Assembly: GCA_946902985.2 (NCBI GenBank)
Contig: OX336388.2
Span: 119,389,894-119,453,893 of the forward strand
Reading direction: 5' to 3'
DNA: 64,000 nucleotides
Source of the DNA: Meconema thalassinum
Lineage: Eukaryota > Arthropoda > Insecta > Orthoptera > Tettigoniidae
Shown: one piece after another, positions 21,555-33,413 of the stretch
Numbering within the stretch: the first letter of the stretch is position 1
Layout: the number at the start of each line of letters is the position of its first letter
Notes under the pieces: model-generated
What the model was told of the DNA's origin: nothing
Seen by the model: only the letters and a program-made list of their open reading frames with translations
Database searches by the model: none
Program-made: the position numbers and the translations under genes

Positions 21555-23268
21555 AGGAGAAGGAAACATGCGTGGTGGAATGGGGCATGTGACAAAGCAA
21601 TTCAAACAAGACACAAAGCATGGTTAAATGATCAACAGAGGAAAACAGAAAAATCTCAAGAACTAATTAACGCCAGAAGACAAACAGCTAAAGAAATTAG
21701 GAGAATTAAAAGAAATTATCAAAAGGAAATGCTTAGAACTATAGAGGAAACATTCAATCAGCATAAAACAAGAGACTATCACAAAACATTCAAGCAATAT
21801 CAATCTAAGTTTACCCCTCCCACACTGATGTTAAGAAATAAAATGGAAAAATGGCACACAATAATCAAGATAATGCTAACATCCTCGCAGAATACTTTAA
21901 AGAGTTACTCAATTGTGAGGATCCTGTGCAACATCTAGAATTTAATCATAACCCAAAAAATAAAACTCCATTACAAAAGATTATACCTTCAGTTTACAAT
22001 GAAGTGAAAACAGCAATTAATGCACTTAAAAACTACAAAGCAGCAGGAGAGAATCAAATAGTAGCAGAAATATGGAAGAATGCCAATGATCAGACTATTC
22101 AAAACCTACATAAATACATCATTGATATTTGGAACACGGAGAAGCTTCCCGAGGAATGGAATACAGCGATAATTCACCCGCTGCATAAGAAAGGTGATCG
22201 CTCCGATCCAAATAATTATCGACCAAGAACTTGGAGAATATCAGGGAGGATTTCGACCAGGTAGAGGCTGTCCGGATCAAATCATTAGTTTAAAATGGAT
22301 AATGAAGCACCAAAGAGTTCGAAATAAGGGTCTAGTCATCACGTTTGTAGATTTTAAGAAAGCATACGACAGTATCCATCGTAAATCATTACTGAAAAGC
22401 CTTAAAGAATTTGGCTTACACCAAAAACTTGTTAACCTCATTAGTATGACTTTTAAAAATACAAAGGCAAAAGTTAAATTTAGAGGTGAATTATCAGAAT
22501 TATTCACTATAAGAACTGCACTCCGACAAGGAGACGGACTTTCACCATTGTTGTTTAATTGTGCATAGGAGGTTATGCGTGAATGGAACAAGAAATGTCA
22601 ACCAACTATCAAGATCGGTAGAAATGTTAAGCTCAACTCCCTTGCTTTTGCGGACGATTTAGCATTACTTGCAAATACAATAGAAAAGGCTAAATTTCAA
22701 ATTGAACAACTAGAAATTATAGCCAAAAAAATGGGATTACAAATTTCATTTGAAAAAACAGAAATGATGCCAACTTTTTAAGTTGATCTACCAGTCGTTC
22801 AACTGAACAATAATAAAGAGATTAAAATTGTTCAGAAATTCAAATATCTTGGGGAAATAACAACATGGAACACAAATGAAAAAGAAGCCATAGAATACAG
22901 AACTAAATTTAAACAAGCACAAAGTCTTACCTGGCCAACCTATAAAAAGAAATCTCTTTCGATAAACACTAAGTTGAAACACTATAATTCCATAGTTAAA
23001 CCAGAGGCAACTTATGCTAGTGAAACTATACTCAAATTGAATGTAAAATCTACAACAGACAAATTACAGAAAACTGACAGAAGAACTATTAGAACAATTC
23101 TTAACAAAAAAACACCAAGTTGATGGACAGTGGAGATTGTTGCCCAACAACATTGTCTATCGTGAATGTGAATCAATAATAACTACAATGCGTAAAAGAA
23201 GAATTTCCTTTTTCGGTCACATAACAAGACTGCCAGAAACCAGGATATTGAAACAACTATATGATTAC

Positions 23269-23473
23269 TTTCTTCAGCTTTTCCCAATTAATTAGGGTCG
23301 CAGGAGCCAACCAGGCTCATTTTGGTTTTGGCCAGGGATTTAAGGCCGGATGCCCTTTCTGACGGCAAGTGATTTTTCAGGAGAAAATTCCACGCCACTG
23401 TCACCGGGATTCGAACTCCGGCCGTCCGGGTGAAAGACGAGCAGCTAAGCCTTTGCTCCATCATGCACCCCTG
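23269..23473 (-). repeat. tRNA-derived SINE (family C) inside LINE
   Basis: Minus-strand SINE with a B box (GGAGTTCGAATCC type) near 23410-23425 and a tRNA-like head ending GGGGTGCATGATGGAGCAAAGG. It is flanked by the 19-bp duplication GAAACAACTATATGATTAC (23250-23268) and GAAACAACTATTTGATTAC (23474-23492), one mismatch, so the insertion is comparatively young. Confidence 0.85.
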
Positions 23474-23995
23474 GAAACAACTATTTGATTACAGTACTTT
23501 TTGAAAAATAATATCAATAATAATTGGTTCAAAGAAGTTCAGGATGATTTGGAAGAATTGGGTATAACTCAGCAACAAATCAAAGACAGAGAAGAGAAGA
23601 GGATTTTGAAGAACAAAAGCATAAGTCTCAAACTAAACACAGTTGAAGGGAAACAATATACTATATCGGACACACAAAGGGCTTCCAGGTCGGAGAGGAT
23701 GAGAAAGTTCTGGGAGGAGAAAAAGAAGAAATTTACTAAAATTTATTGATTTAAGTGCTCCAATGTGGGCGTAAAATATGTAAATAATAAATAAGATATA
23801 TAATATTTTACATATATATATATTTTGGTATGTATATATACAATGTATATGAACTAATTACAGCATATACAAATAAATAATCTCACTGTTACAATAATGG
23901 CAGCTAGATACAAGCCATACATGAAAAATAAACAGAAGCTTTGGTAAAATATAAAATATTAAAAATCAATGAAGATTTTGTTTCTTCGTCATGTA

Positions 23996-24434
23996 CTATT
24001 TTCGGAGGTTTGCGATTTGTTCGTCAGTCAATACAGTCTCTCGGTTAGCTTCCGCCAACAACCGCATTCTCTCATCTTTCAATTCTTTGGTTTCTTCGGC
24101 AACTCTCTTCTTCGTTCATTCCATCTCATTCAGGGCTAGGTTTCTCTTCTTTTCACTATCCAGGTATTCCACATACTTAGCATGAGAATTTCGAACAGCA
24201 TGTATGACAGGCTTCGTCATCTTGAACTTTTGGATACCTCTGACAGACGATATCTTATCGTAGATTCGGCGTTGGGCTACAAGGCTTTGCTCCGATTAGT
24301 TTTCAACCATGCATTCCCGATGAAGGGAAAAGCCTCATTCAAAAAGGCGTTGCCGTGAGGAAGCGTGCAAATCAATAGCACAAGGCTCTTGACTTCAATA
24401 AAATCTTCCTCTTCAGCGTGAAGGAGTTACTAAG
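23996..24434 (-). pseudogene. hAT-like transposase C-terminal remnant
   Basis: Minus-strand frames read LPHGNAFLNEAFPFIGNAW (24350-24295 area), then after a stop IYDKISSVRGIQKFKMTKP, RNSHAKYVEYLDSEKK and a charged coiled-coil ending EQIANLRK and TAG at 23998. The [SP]HGNA..E..F motif followed by a Lys/Glu-rich helix is the C-terminal end of a widespread hAT-like (zf-BED/MYM type) transposase family. At least two stops or frame changes (about 24270 and about 24117) show it is dead; upstream parts are absent. Confidence 0.55.
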
Positions 24435-24925
24435 AATTTGAACTCGTCGCAACAAGTTAGTTTGAAGCGACAGAGTCACGTGAGGGCGCTACCCCTGCAG
24501 CAGTCACCCCGAGCAGATGCGAGGAGAGGGGTGAGGGAAGGCGAGCATGGCAGCAGAGCAGGGTTTGCAGAGCAACCCCTAGATAGTCCTTGCTACCCCA
24601 TCCGCGATATCATGACGTCGAGGACTAAGAGCGGACTGGGAATTTTAGCAGTGGATGGAAAGATTTTTATAATTAACAGTGGCTATTTTCCAGTAGTGGC
24701 CACCATGCATATCTTAATGGAGAAACAATTTCTTACTTAATTAAACCTAGTTTTCTCGCAATTTTACACTGTTTCTTGCGGAAAATAAATTATGTGATAT
24801 TTGCCGAGAACCCCCCCCCTCTCCCCCTTGTGAGATTGGGCGAGGTTAGGCTCGACCCCCTCCCCTCTAAACTCCTCATAATTAATGGACGCCCCCTTAT
24901 GATACTACTCTGTAAAAAAAAAGCA
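24435..24925. other. Intergenic stretch with C-rich run
   Basis: No gene. 24810-24870 is C-rich on the plus strand (CCCCCCCCCTCTCCCCC), an unusual composition here. Confidence 0.3.
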
Positions 24926-25290
24926 CCAATCCAATGGTTTTAGCCTAATGCGTCCAGATCAATGGTTTTTGACAATGGTTACAGCCTAACAGGTCCAGAT
25001 CGATGCTTTTTTAGTTGACCGTACCCCGCTAGCTGTGCGCGGCCGCACCTAAACCCAACCATTCTAACCTTAGTTTTGTCCAATCCAATGGTTTTTGACA
25101 ATGGTTACAGCCTAATGCATCCAGATTGTTGGCCTTTTATCAACAGTGATTTTGTATACCACATGTTGGCAACAATGTGTGCCCTTTGAATGTGTTGACA
25201 GTTGAACGAGATTGAAGCGCTGTCGGAACATGGCTGCCGTTGTTAAAAGAGCAATAAATAAATTCACATTTACATAATTTAGCACATATT
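24926..25290. repeat. Interspersed repeat family D, copy 1
   Basis: Built from a short module repeated several times: CCAGATCAATGG, TTTTTGACAATGGTTACAGC and CTAAYGCRTCCAGAT, interleaved with GACCATTCTAACCT and GTTTTGTCCAATCC. It ends with ACATTTACATAATTTAGCACATAT. Matches 27420-28340. Confidence 0.7.
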
Positions 25291-26324
25291 TCAGGTGCAG
25301 TAGTGGTCAGAGTTACTAATTTCAAGAGCCTATGTAAAAGCCACATGCATGTCTGATGCAACGTTCTGGTCTCATTCAGAATTAATGAGCAATTTTCGTC
25401 TAACCTGGACACAGGGCAGTGCGCTATAGTTGGCAGTATTGCCTGACTCAAGCCTTATCCAACATGGCACCTGCCATGGTTATATGGTTAAGTTAAAATG
25501 TTCACAACTTCCCGATTTAAGTGTGATTGTAGTGTTTCCTAAAAGCAGTTAGCTTGTTATGGTTAACGGTAACAGTTCAGTGGTGAACCGGCCGTGACAT
25601 CACGGTGATGCCACCGAGGTAACTAAGATTTCCCCTAAACGCTAGTGCATCGCAAGGTATAGATGAACCTATAGTAAAAGCATGACGAATGGAATACTTA
25701 GTGTTATCACTGACAGAGTTCAAGCGCGCCCCGCTGTTGCCTAGCGCTAGCGGCGCAGACCCCCGACGCTACACAGTCAGCCGCATACAGCTGTTCAGAA
25801 ATGGCATACGCACTGGGCTACGTAAACCTCTCTACGAAGGCTGCGGTTACACTGATTACAACAAATTGTTTGTTATAATAATACCGTCAAAAATGTATTT
25901 ATTAATATTCTCAGTCTCCAAGTAGAACTATCTTTTAAAACCCTCCGTTAGTCGCGCATTGGTCTGACAGCTCCATGGTTCGTTTTAGTTTTAATATCAA
26001 GCCAACAATTCAAGTTATGATCTTATCGTCTGGAGACATCTTACACCATAACTTAGTAAGCATTTCCCTGGAGTTGTGAAATAACGAGCCTAAAAATAAC
26101 TACACGTGTAACATTTTGTCAGCGTGGGATTGATAGTACCAGCGCACCAAATGATGTAAAATTCTGTCAGTGAGCAAGTGTGTGCTATACCGATTACTTG
26201 GCTTGGTACGTTGCCTTAGTGAATATCAGTAAAGAGATTACGCCTTATGAAAACCTAACGATGTAGATGAAGTGTGTCGCCTTCTGCTGAAAGATAACGA
26301 ATCGCTAGTAATTCTGGTCTGAAG
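25291..26324. other. Intergenic stretch
   Basis: No gene or element recognised. Includes a GC-rich stretch near 25720-25790 without a supported coding frame. Confidence 0.3.
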
Positions 26325-26590
26325 GTTGGAACTGTGTTCACTCAGCCTCGTGAGGCAAAACTGATATGAGGCGCGTTCAATTCCTACCTCAACTATCCTG
26401 GAAGTGGTTTTCCGTAGTTTCCCACTTCTACTCCAGGCAAATACTGGGATGGTACCTAACTGAAGGCCACGGCTGCTTCCTACCCAAATCCTACCTAAAT
26501 TCCAAATACACACACTACTACAGACATCACAATGACACAGGTTATCAGACAAATTCCACACACACGTACCCAAAAGCACAAGGGGGGTAC
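26325..26590 (+). repeat. tRNA-derived SINE (family B)
   Basis: Plus-strand copy: GTTCACTCAGCCTCGTGAGGC, a degenerate B box (GCGTTCAATTCC), GGAAGTGGTTTTCC, AGGCCACGGCTGC and the tail GACACAGGTTATCAGACAAATTCCACACACAC. Matches the reverse complement of 31080-31372. Confidence 0.75.
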
Positions 26591-27415
26591 CGCCTATTAT
26601 TATTAAGACGGATTATATATTTTTTCGTTTTAGGTAAGGATGGCACGAAGTAGAACAAGTAACCATGGAAGGCTGCCTTCATTCCGTATCCTACTGGGCG
26701 CCTTTCGTGATTTAACCCAGTAGATAGATATTTCGGTAAATGTTGAAAAATGTGAGGTACTGTACTGATCGTGGTTTTAATTTCCACTTCACGCGAGGAA
26801 GTTCCACGTTCTCACAGTTCACTACGAAACAGTCCACCTCTATAATAATTAAATCTTCCGAAAAAGGCAAGTCACAGATTCTACTTTCGATCAACAGCTT
26901 ATATTTCTGCAGAATTACTCTCGCCCATTTCGCAAACAGATTTGCTTTCGTAACTCGATTTACATTCAGGAACGAAACAGTACGACATTTTTCCGAGAGG
27001 GATGAAGTTGTTTGCACACACTAAACACTGCATAGAGATTCGTAAACTATTACAAACACACAAATTCCATCGCATTATAAGACTTCTCGCGCACAGAATA
27101 TCACAGTACTAACCTCGTGGGCTACTTGTCACACGGGCTTAAGGTTCGGCGCGACTTCCGCGCCACTCACTGGCTGGACCATGAACTACAATGCTTAAGG
27201 AGTGGAGTGATGACACTGTTTATTTCTATTCGTCATGGTAAAAGTACAGTTGTGTCTGCCATAATACATATAGATTTTGGGGAAAATACAATATTGCCAA
27301 CCCCACGCATACGATACTACACAACAATAATCTTTATCCAGACCAATAATTTCTAGGTAGCAGGGCTGCGTTAGCAAATATGAACACCCGTGGTTTTGAT
27401 CATACATAGTGGGAG
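26591..27415. other. Intergenic stretch
   Basis: Open frames here (for example the minus strand 26712-27017) have no recognisable motif and are not called as genes. Confidence 0.3.
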
Positions 27416-28340
27416 TACTCGTGCATTAATAATCTATACCCTGACCAATTGTTTTGCCCATTAATGCATTTTCACATAATTACAAGGTGCATTTTGTATC
27501 CCATATGTTGGTGTGTTTATAAGAGACCTGATACGCCAAACAAACTTTGCAATTGTCGTTGAATGAACATGAAACAAAAAACACATATTTACATAATTTA
27601 GCACATATATCCAATGGTTACAGCTTAATGCATCCAGATCAATAGTTTTTTTCAACCCTGCCCTGCTAGCTTCCTGCTTGGCCGCACCTACACCTGACCA
27701 TTCTAACCTTCGTTTCGTCCAATCCAATAGTTTTTGACAATGGTTACACAGCCTAACGCGCCCAGATCAATGTTCTTTTAGTCAATGGTTACAGCCCAAC
27801 TCGTCCAGATCAATGTTTTTTTTTGTCAATCGTGCCTCGCTAGCTTCCCGCGGCCAAAGGCAGCACATACACCCGACCATTCTAACCTTATTTTTGGCCA
27901 ATCTAATGGTTTTGGCCAATGGTTACAACCTAACATGTCCAGATCAATGGTATTGTCAGCGTTTACAACTTAACGGGTCCATTTCAATGGTTACAGTCTA
28001 ATGTGTCCAGATCAAAGGTTTTCTTTGTCAACCGTGTCCCACTAGCTTCCTGCGGTCGAGGGCTGCAGCTATACCCGACCATTCTAACCTTTGTTTTGTC
28101 CAATCCCATAGTTTTTGACAATGGCTACGGCCTAACGCATCCAGATCAATGGTTTTGACAATGGTTACAGCCTGCGACCAGATTCTCCTAGTGTTGGTGT
28201 ATTTTATATATATGTTGGGCACACTGCTGTGACATTAATGTCTCACCTAGCTGGAGTGAGCAACATGGCAGCCATAGTTCAAATTCAAGAAAGAAATACA
28301 CATAATTACATAATTTAGCACATATCCAGTATATTAGTCA
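27416..28340. repeat. Interspersed repeat family D, copies 2-4
   Basis: Repeated modules as at 24926-25290: CATCCAGATCAATRG, GACCATTCTAACCT, CAATGGTTACAGCC and GTCCAGATCAATGG recur at least six times, and TTTACATAATTTAGCACATAT occurs at 27590 and 28303. The arrangement suggests several nested or tandem copies. Confidence 0.7.
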
Positions 28341-29469
28341 TAATGAACGGCAATTTCAATAGGTATTGTCCCCTGGAATCCCTGAAAAGGTATGAAAATC
28401 ATTATCATTTACCATCTAGGTGAAACTGTAAAGGTCAGGTTCTTGTCTCGTGCACCGGTAATTCCTAACCAGGCACTAGCCTAGTTAGTTTGCGGCGTGA
28501 TGATGCAATGATCATCGGACCAGGTTAAATTCCCGGGCAATGCCTATTCTCAAATTGTATATTGTGCCTTTACAAGTAAAACACTGTACCTGGTGATTTA
28601 GCATATGCCCATTTATAACAAATGCCTCGGTTTATTAACATACGCTGAAGACACAAGGAATAAGGCAAATGATTAGCTTTGATAAGCGAATAAATCATGC
28701 GATGTATTTAAAAAAAATATCCCTTGGAAAAGTGAATAAAATAACGGCAAATTGTATTCATAAAGGAAACTTACAGACTGATTCCTATAAATCTTCTTCT
28801 CTGTAGGCCTTATTATCTCCTACTGCATCCGTCTGAAAAGAAAGAAATATTGTTACACACACCCTAATGAATGGAATAAGCGTTCAGTGCACGTTGGAAA
28901 GCGTAACGTTTACTTACTTTTGTTTTTAAAATGCATTTTTAACCAACAGCAGGCTGCTTCTTTTCAATCGTTTCATCAATGGCGACCGCCGTTTTTGAAA
29001 TCGTCAACTGCAGCGGTCACGTGATGTTTGTCACGAACAAGCAGAGGAATGGAACTCAAGGTATGTAGACTATTAGGTAGGACACTCCGGTGCCTCTCGC
29101 TCCCATTGGCTGATAAGCTGTGACGCAGCTCGGATGTAGCAGGCGCATGCCAGCTGATATTTACAATGCATTCTTACGGGAAACAGAGTCATATTTCGCT
29201 TCTCTTTTCCGCTCGTGGTATTCAATCACAATAATGGCAATATGCGCATTATAAAGAGAAAGGTATAAACAATATATTGCAGTGGTTTATAATGCGAAAT
29301 ATACTTCATAAACACACACAAAAAATATTTTAGATTAACGACGCTACCGCACCTAAGTATCAGCTGAGCTTAAAAGAAGCCTCACAAAACACAATAAAAG
29401 ACGTGCAAAGGATGGAAATACAAAATTAAGCAATAGCGATAGGCTACATAATCATGCTTTAGCGATCCT
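28341..29469. other. Intergenic stretch
   Basis: No gene recognised on either strand. Confidence 0.3.
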
Positions 29470-29700
29470 GCGGTGTAGCCAAGCGCGTTATATTGCTCAC
29501 TACGACCGCGATGGGAAGCTGTAGTAAGTCAGGAGTTCAGAGGTTCAAATCCCGGCGCTGACAGAGGCTTTCCACACTCTCTCCAGGCAAATGCCGAGAT
29601 AGTAGCCTACCTTGTTTCAAGTTCCGGAGCACTTACCCCATTTCCGTCCCTAATAATTACGGTCACACACACATTACAACAGTCACCTTAAAAGCACAGA
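29470..29700 (+). repeat. tRNA-derived SINE (family B-related)
   Basis: GCGGTGTAGCCAAGCGCGTTA (A-box region), AGAGGTTCAAATCCCGGCGC (B box GGTTCAAATCC) and a tail with CTCTCCAGGCAAATGCCGAGATAGTA and GTCACACACACATTAC. The middle block corresponds to the CCAGGCAAATRCYGRGATRGTA block of 26325-26590, so the two families share a body. Confidence 0.7.
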
Positions 29701-30499
29701 TTACAAATTGAAGACAAGTACACGGAGCTGATGATCAAAATGTCCCAGTCCCAACAACATACATTATTAATGTAACATTGGTATGAAAATGATCAGTTTA
29801 TAAGCACTTACCTTCTATGCGACTTGAGTTTTAGATGACGAAACGACCCAGAGTTTGTTCTTTATTGCTGCATATTTCTCCAGTACCGGTAATTTGATCT
29901 TGATATGCCTATTCAGGTGACGGATTCTGATAAAAGTCCTTGTCCTCACGTATAAACGAATTATCTTCTCATACACTTCCGGAGATTTTGATTTTATTAA
30001 GGTGGTCAGGTAGGTCATTACATTTTTCTTTTTGATATAGTTCGTCCATGAAAAGAACCGAACAAAACTTCAAATTCAATCATTTTATGGAGCCACTCAT
30101 GTGTTGGACGAGTAAGTCCCCTTTGAAATGATGGGTATCCAATCATCCCTGCTCTCGTCTGTTACACACAAATTTTCCCCCCTTCACACTTAAACTCTCA
30201 TCAATGAACCTACTCTTGAATGCCACATAACCGGCAAAGTACTTAAGTGCATCTAGCGAAACGTCATCTTCACTGGAGAAGTATTACCGATGCAACTGGT
30301 AGCAAGTTTTAATTTTCAGCTTCTGCCGAGCACGTTAGATGACTCAATACCAAGATAAGTAGACTATAACTCAGATGCTCACAATATTACAAAGACATTT
30401 TTATCGGTCTAGCAATAAAGCGGGGACGGGCAAAATGCGCACGTAGCCGGGTGACTAACAGCCGAGAGATTACATTAATGCAGCTGCTATATTGCTAGA
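29701..30499. other. Intergenic stretch
   Basis: No supported gene; a short minus-strand open frame at 29815-30018 has no known motif. Confidence 0.3.
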
Positions 30500-30727
30500 T
30501 AATATAATTAATGTTATTGGTTGAACGTCCCTTTTAACTGCTGCTTTTAGAGACGCCGGGGTGCCGGAATTTTGCCTCTAAGGGGATCATTATCGTGCCA
30601 GTAAATCTGTTAACACGGCTCCCTCGCATTTGCTTACCCTCAAATGCCAGCCGACTGCACCAGGATTCGATCCAGCAACCTTGGGCATAGCAGGCAAGAA
30701 CGTTACCGCTGAGCCATGCAGCCAGCC
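30500..30727 (-). repeat. tRNA-derived SINE (family A)
   Basis: Best-preserved family A copy. The minus strand begins GGCTGCATGGCTCAGCGGTAA (A box TGGCTCAGCGG), then B box GGATCGAATCC, body GGCATTTGAGGGTAAGC, AAATGCGAGGGAGCCGTG, and the tail GGGACGTTCAACCAATAACATTAATT. Confidence 0.8.
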
Positions 30728-31079
30728 TATATATTACTACACCGATAAGAAAGACCCTATAGTTTCGTAAGCGTGAGAGTACTTTTGTAACTGTACCACA
30801 ACTTCCTGCGAGGGTGTGCTTGATCCTAGAAAAGGTTAAGAACTGAGAACTACGATATTTAACCTATTTAAAAGATGTGCATTTGTATGATCTATGCATA
30901 TTATGAGAGTCCAGAATACTCTCACGTTTCAAGTTATTTGCACGATACAATGCCAAAGAATTTAAGTGTCCAATGCAATTAGCTTATTGATTATTTAGCA
31001 TTTTATTATATTCCTTATTTAAAACTACAGTACTTTTCAAGAAGTAGTAAATCAGTTGGGTGCAGCCCAAAATATTCAT

Positions 31080-31372
31080 TTGAGGAGTTTGGACATCGTG
31101 GCCATTTAGCCCCGTGCACTTGGGTGTGTGTTAAATTTGTCTGGTAACCTGTGTTATTGTGGTGTCTTTGTGTAGTTGTAAATCAGATGAGGATTGAGAA
31201 GAAGGCAGCCGTGGCCTAAGTTAGGAACCAACCCGGCAGTGGCAACCCATGGAAAACCACGTCCAGGCTGGCTGAGGTGGGAATCGAACCCACATCTTCT
31301 CAGATTTGCCTCACGAGGCTGAGTGTACCCGGACAGCCACGAATACTAACCGCTACACTACGTGGTGGTCAC
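31080..31372 (-). repeat. tRNA-derived SINE (family B), near full length
   Basis: Minus strand: GTGTAGCGGTTAGTATTCG (A box), CTCAGCCTCGTGAGGC, B box GGTTCGATTCC, CCTGGACGTGGTTTTCC, AGGCCACGGCTGCC, and a tail with ACACAGGTTACCAGACAAAT and ACACACACCCAAGTGCACGGGG. Reference copy for 26325, 32420, 35065 and 19710. Confidence 0.85.
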
Positions 31373-32143
31373 ACAGTAGTCTGACTTGGGACTCCGATAA
31401 CCGTTTAGCACTTGGTTCAATGTTGTTTACCTCACTGATTAATTTTCAACATTACCATTTTGGAGTTCTGTTTATTAGTTTCACGTAAACGTGAATCTTG
31501 GGATTATGAACCACAGGACCTCCTTTTTTACGTGGAATCCGAACCACAGGACATGGCATTTCACTTCGAAAATCTCACATGCATTGACCGGGTTATTTTA
31601 TCAGTCTCCTGACAGGAGGGTGGCAAGTTTAATGGTACAGACTGTAGTGATACGCCCTTTATAGGGTATTAGTTGACTGCAGAAGGGCATGCGAGGACTA
31701 CCACATGCATATTTCTCTTCAAAAGCGTCCCTTTTTGTTGCTAGAGACAGCTGAGAACTGTTTGTTATACATGGTCGCCACGACAGTACCCAACCGATGA
31801 CGTCACGCAGCAGCCTATGCTCTGGCAAGCCAAAGCGCGGAGCCCGGAGTGGCTCCCCCTGAATGGAACTGACTTGACGTTACAGACAGTTAGGAACGGG
31901 GCTTCGAGTGAAAGCCGAAGTTAAACGAATGACTTTGCGTCACCACATGGTAGCTTTACGATTGGTTACAAAGTGAGAAGCTTATTATCCTCTCTGTTTC
32001 AAAATAAATCATGTGATTGTGCCAGAACTTATCTATAATTACGACACTTTACTAAATGTAAAATACTGTAGTGTAATATTCAACATATCATATTCTCAGA
32101 ATACATTACATTGAAGTACCTCCATTTTCTGCTCAATTCTCAT

Positions 32144-32216
32144 CGCACTGTTGGTCTAGGGGTGTGATTCCTGCTTTGAGTGCGAGAGGTCCCGGGTTCA
32201 AAGCCCGGAAGATCCT
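32144..32216 (+). tRNA. tRNA-Pro-like pseudogene in left palindrome arm
   Basis: TGGTCTAGGGGTGTGATTC, CTGCTTTGAGTGCGAGAGG and TCCCGGGTTCAAAGCCCGG follow the layout of a eukaryotic tRNA-Pro. The anticodon position reads TGA rather than TGG, the anticodon stem has mismatches, and the acceptor halves do not pair, so I regard it as a tRNA-derived sequence, not a working tRNA. Confidence 0.55.
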
Positions 32217-32399
32217 AGCATTTTTATTACTTTTGTTTTTATCTCTTGAAAAGAATCAAAAAGTATGTAAAAGAACCTTAGGAACGTTCTTTTTTTCGGG
32301 CGAGACTTCCGGTAATTTAAATACATAGGTTGAGGTAAACGCTTCTTTTTTCCCCGCTGGTTTACCCTCCAGGTTGGCTTTTCCCTCGGACTTAGGTTG

Positions 32400-32530
32400 G
32401 TTGGTTGCTTCCTCAGTTTAGGGGCTGTAACAACGCGGTCATGTAGCCCCGTGTACTTTGGGTGGGTGTAGAATCAGTCTGATAACCGGTGTTAATTGTG
32501 ATGGCTGTATAAGTGTGAGTTATCTGTTTT
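32400..32530 (-). repeat. SINE family B body fragment
   Basis: GGGGCTGTAACAACGCGGTCATGTAGCCCCGTGTACTTTGG and GTCTGATAACCGGTGTTAATTGTGATGGCTG match the tail of the family B SINE at 31080-31180. It is inserted in the left half of the palindrome. Confidence 0.65.
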
Positions 32531-32689
32531 TAATTCAAGTAAGGACTGCAGACATTGATTTTTTGAAGTAGTTCCTACTTTTGCCGCCAAACGCCACCAT
32601 CAACAACTACTAGTTCAGAACTTGGTTACTAGACGCCACCGCAGTCGGCTCCCGGCAACGAACGTTCTTCGTTAAAGAACGAAGGTTCT

Positions 32690-32856
32690 TTAACATGCCA
32701 TAAATCTATGACATGGGACTGCCGGCTTTACTTCCCCTCCGAAGAAAGGCATACTGAGGGATTTTTAACGACGGCTTCGGCCGGGTTTGAACCCGCGATC
32801 TTGGGCATAGAAGAACAGCATGTACCAACTACGCCACCAAAGCCGCTACCCTTCCT
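32690..32856 (-). repeat. tRNA-derived SINE (family E)
   Basis: Minus strand: AGCGGCTTTGGTGGCGTAGTTGGTACATG (A-box region), CAAGATCGCGGGTTCAAACCC (B box GGTTCAAACCC), then AAAAATCCCTCAGTATGCC and GGAGGGGAAGTAAAGCCGG. Lies between the palindrome halves and has no inverted partner, so it inserted after the palindrome formed. Confidence 0.7.
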
Positions 32857-33341
32857 TGGACTCAGCGAGGGATCCCACCATAACCACCGTAAGGGCAGTG
32901 TCCTGGAGCTTGAAACACCTGGTTGGGGGATACCACTGGGGAGGTGGGGCCACCCTCCTTGCCTCTTCCTTGCCTATCCCTCCCAATCTTCCCCTCACTT
33001 TTCATCCCTCATGAGGCCCATGTTCGCTTTGCAGGTGAGGCCGCCTGGGCGAGGTGCTGGTCCCACCTCCCCAGTTTTATCCTTCGTCCAGGTGTTTCAA
33101 GCTCCAGGACACCGCCCTGGTGGCGGTAATGGTGGGATCCCCGCAGAATCCGAGGGAAAAGCCAACCTGTAGGGTAAAGCGACTAAAATAAAAAATTGCG
33201 TTTGACCTCAAACTATGTATTTATATTACTGGCACACAGTAAGTACAAGTCTCGCACGAAAAAAAAAAAGTTCGTAAGGTTCTTTTATATACTTTTTGAA
33301 TATTTTCAAGAGATAAAACAATAGTAAAAATGCTGGGCACT

Positions 33342-33413
33342 TCCGGGATTTGAACCCGGGACCACCGGCACTCAGAGCAGGAATCATACCCATAGACCAA
33401 CAGTGCGATGAGA
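33342..33413 (-). tRNA. tRNA-Pro-like pseudogene in right palindrome arm
   Basis: Inverted partner of 32144-32216. The minus strand has TGGTCTATGGGTATGATTC, CTGCTCTGAGTGCCGGTGG and TCCCGGGTTCAAATCCCGG; the T arm is intact (CCGGGTTCAAATCCCGG) but the anticodon stem is not. Differences from the left arm show the arms have diverged. Confidence 0.55.

Larger units (their letters stand above)
20418..23749 (+). pseudogene. Endonuclease/reverse transcriptase, multiply broken
   Basis: Coding similarity starts about 20418 (FCNINSLSMAKLKHL). Endonuclease motifs: MALQELRNTD, then NVHAPTND and LLGDFNAKIG (about 20848), then IDSDHY (about 21130). A TAG lies at 20673 and a frame change near 21015. After a SINE, KHAWWNGACDKAI resumes. 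Reverse transcriptase: AIIHPLHKKGDRSDPNNYRP (about 22170-22225) is joined directly to YQGGFRPGRGCPDQI by a deletion that removed the segment between them; then FVDFKKAYDSI, ALRQGDGLSPLLF, a TAG at 22566, and LAFADDLALLA (about 22640). A C-terminal FGHITRLPETR motif near 23210 is split by the second SINE; the last open part ends at 23749. The whole is inactive. Confidence 0.82.
20400..23760 (+). mobile_element. Second non-LTR retrotransposon, decayed, with two SINE insertions
   Basis: 3.3 kb element of a family unlike the 10.2 kb one. It has endonuclease, reverse transcriptase and a C-terminal domain, and ends before an ACATATATATAT stretch. It carries SINEs at 21356-21554 and 23269-23473, each with its own target duplication, and an internal deletion in the reverse transcriptase. 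The coding content is described separately. Confidence 0.8.

Noticed and set aside
26712..27017. 101-residue minus-strand frame
   Set aside because: No recognisable domain, and an open frame of similar length runs on the opposite strand, which is expected by chance here.
32144..32216. Functional tRNA-Pro gene
   Set aside because: Acceptor halves do not pair, the anticodon stem is mismatched and the anticodon reads TGA; it is a tRNA-derived sequence.
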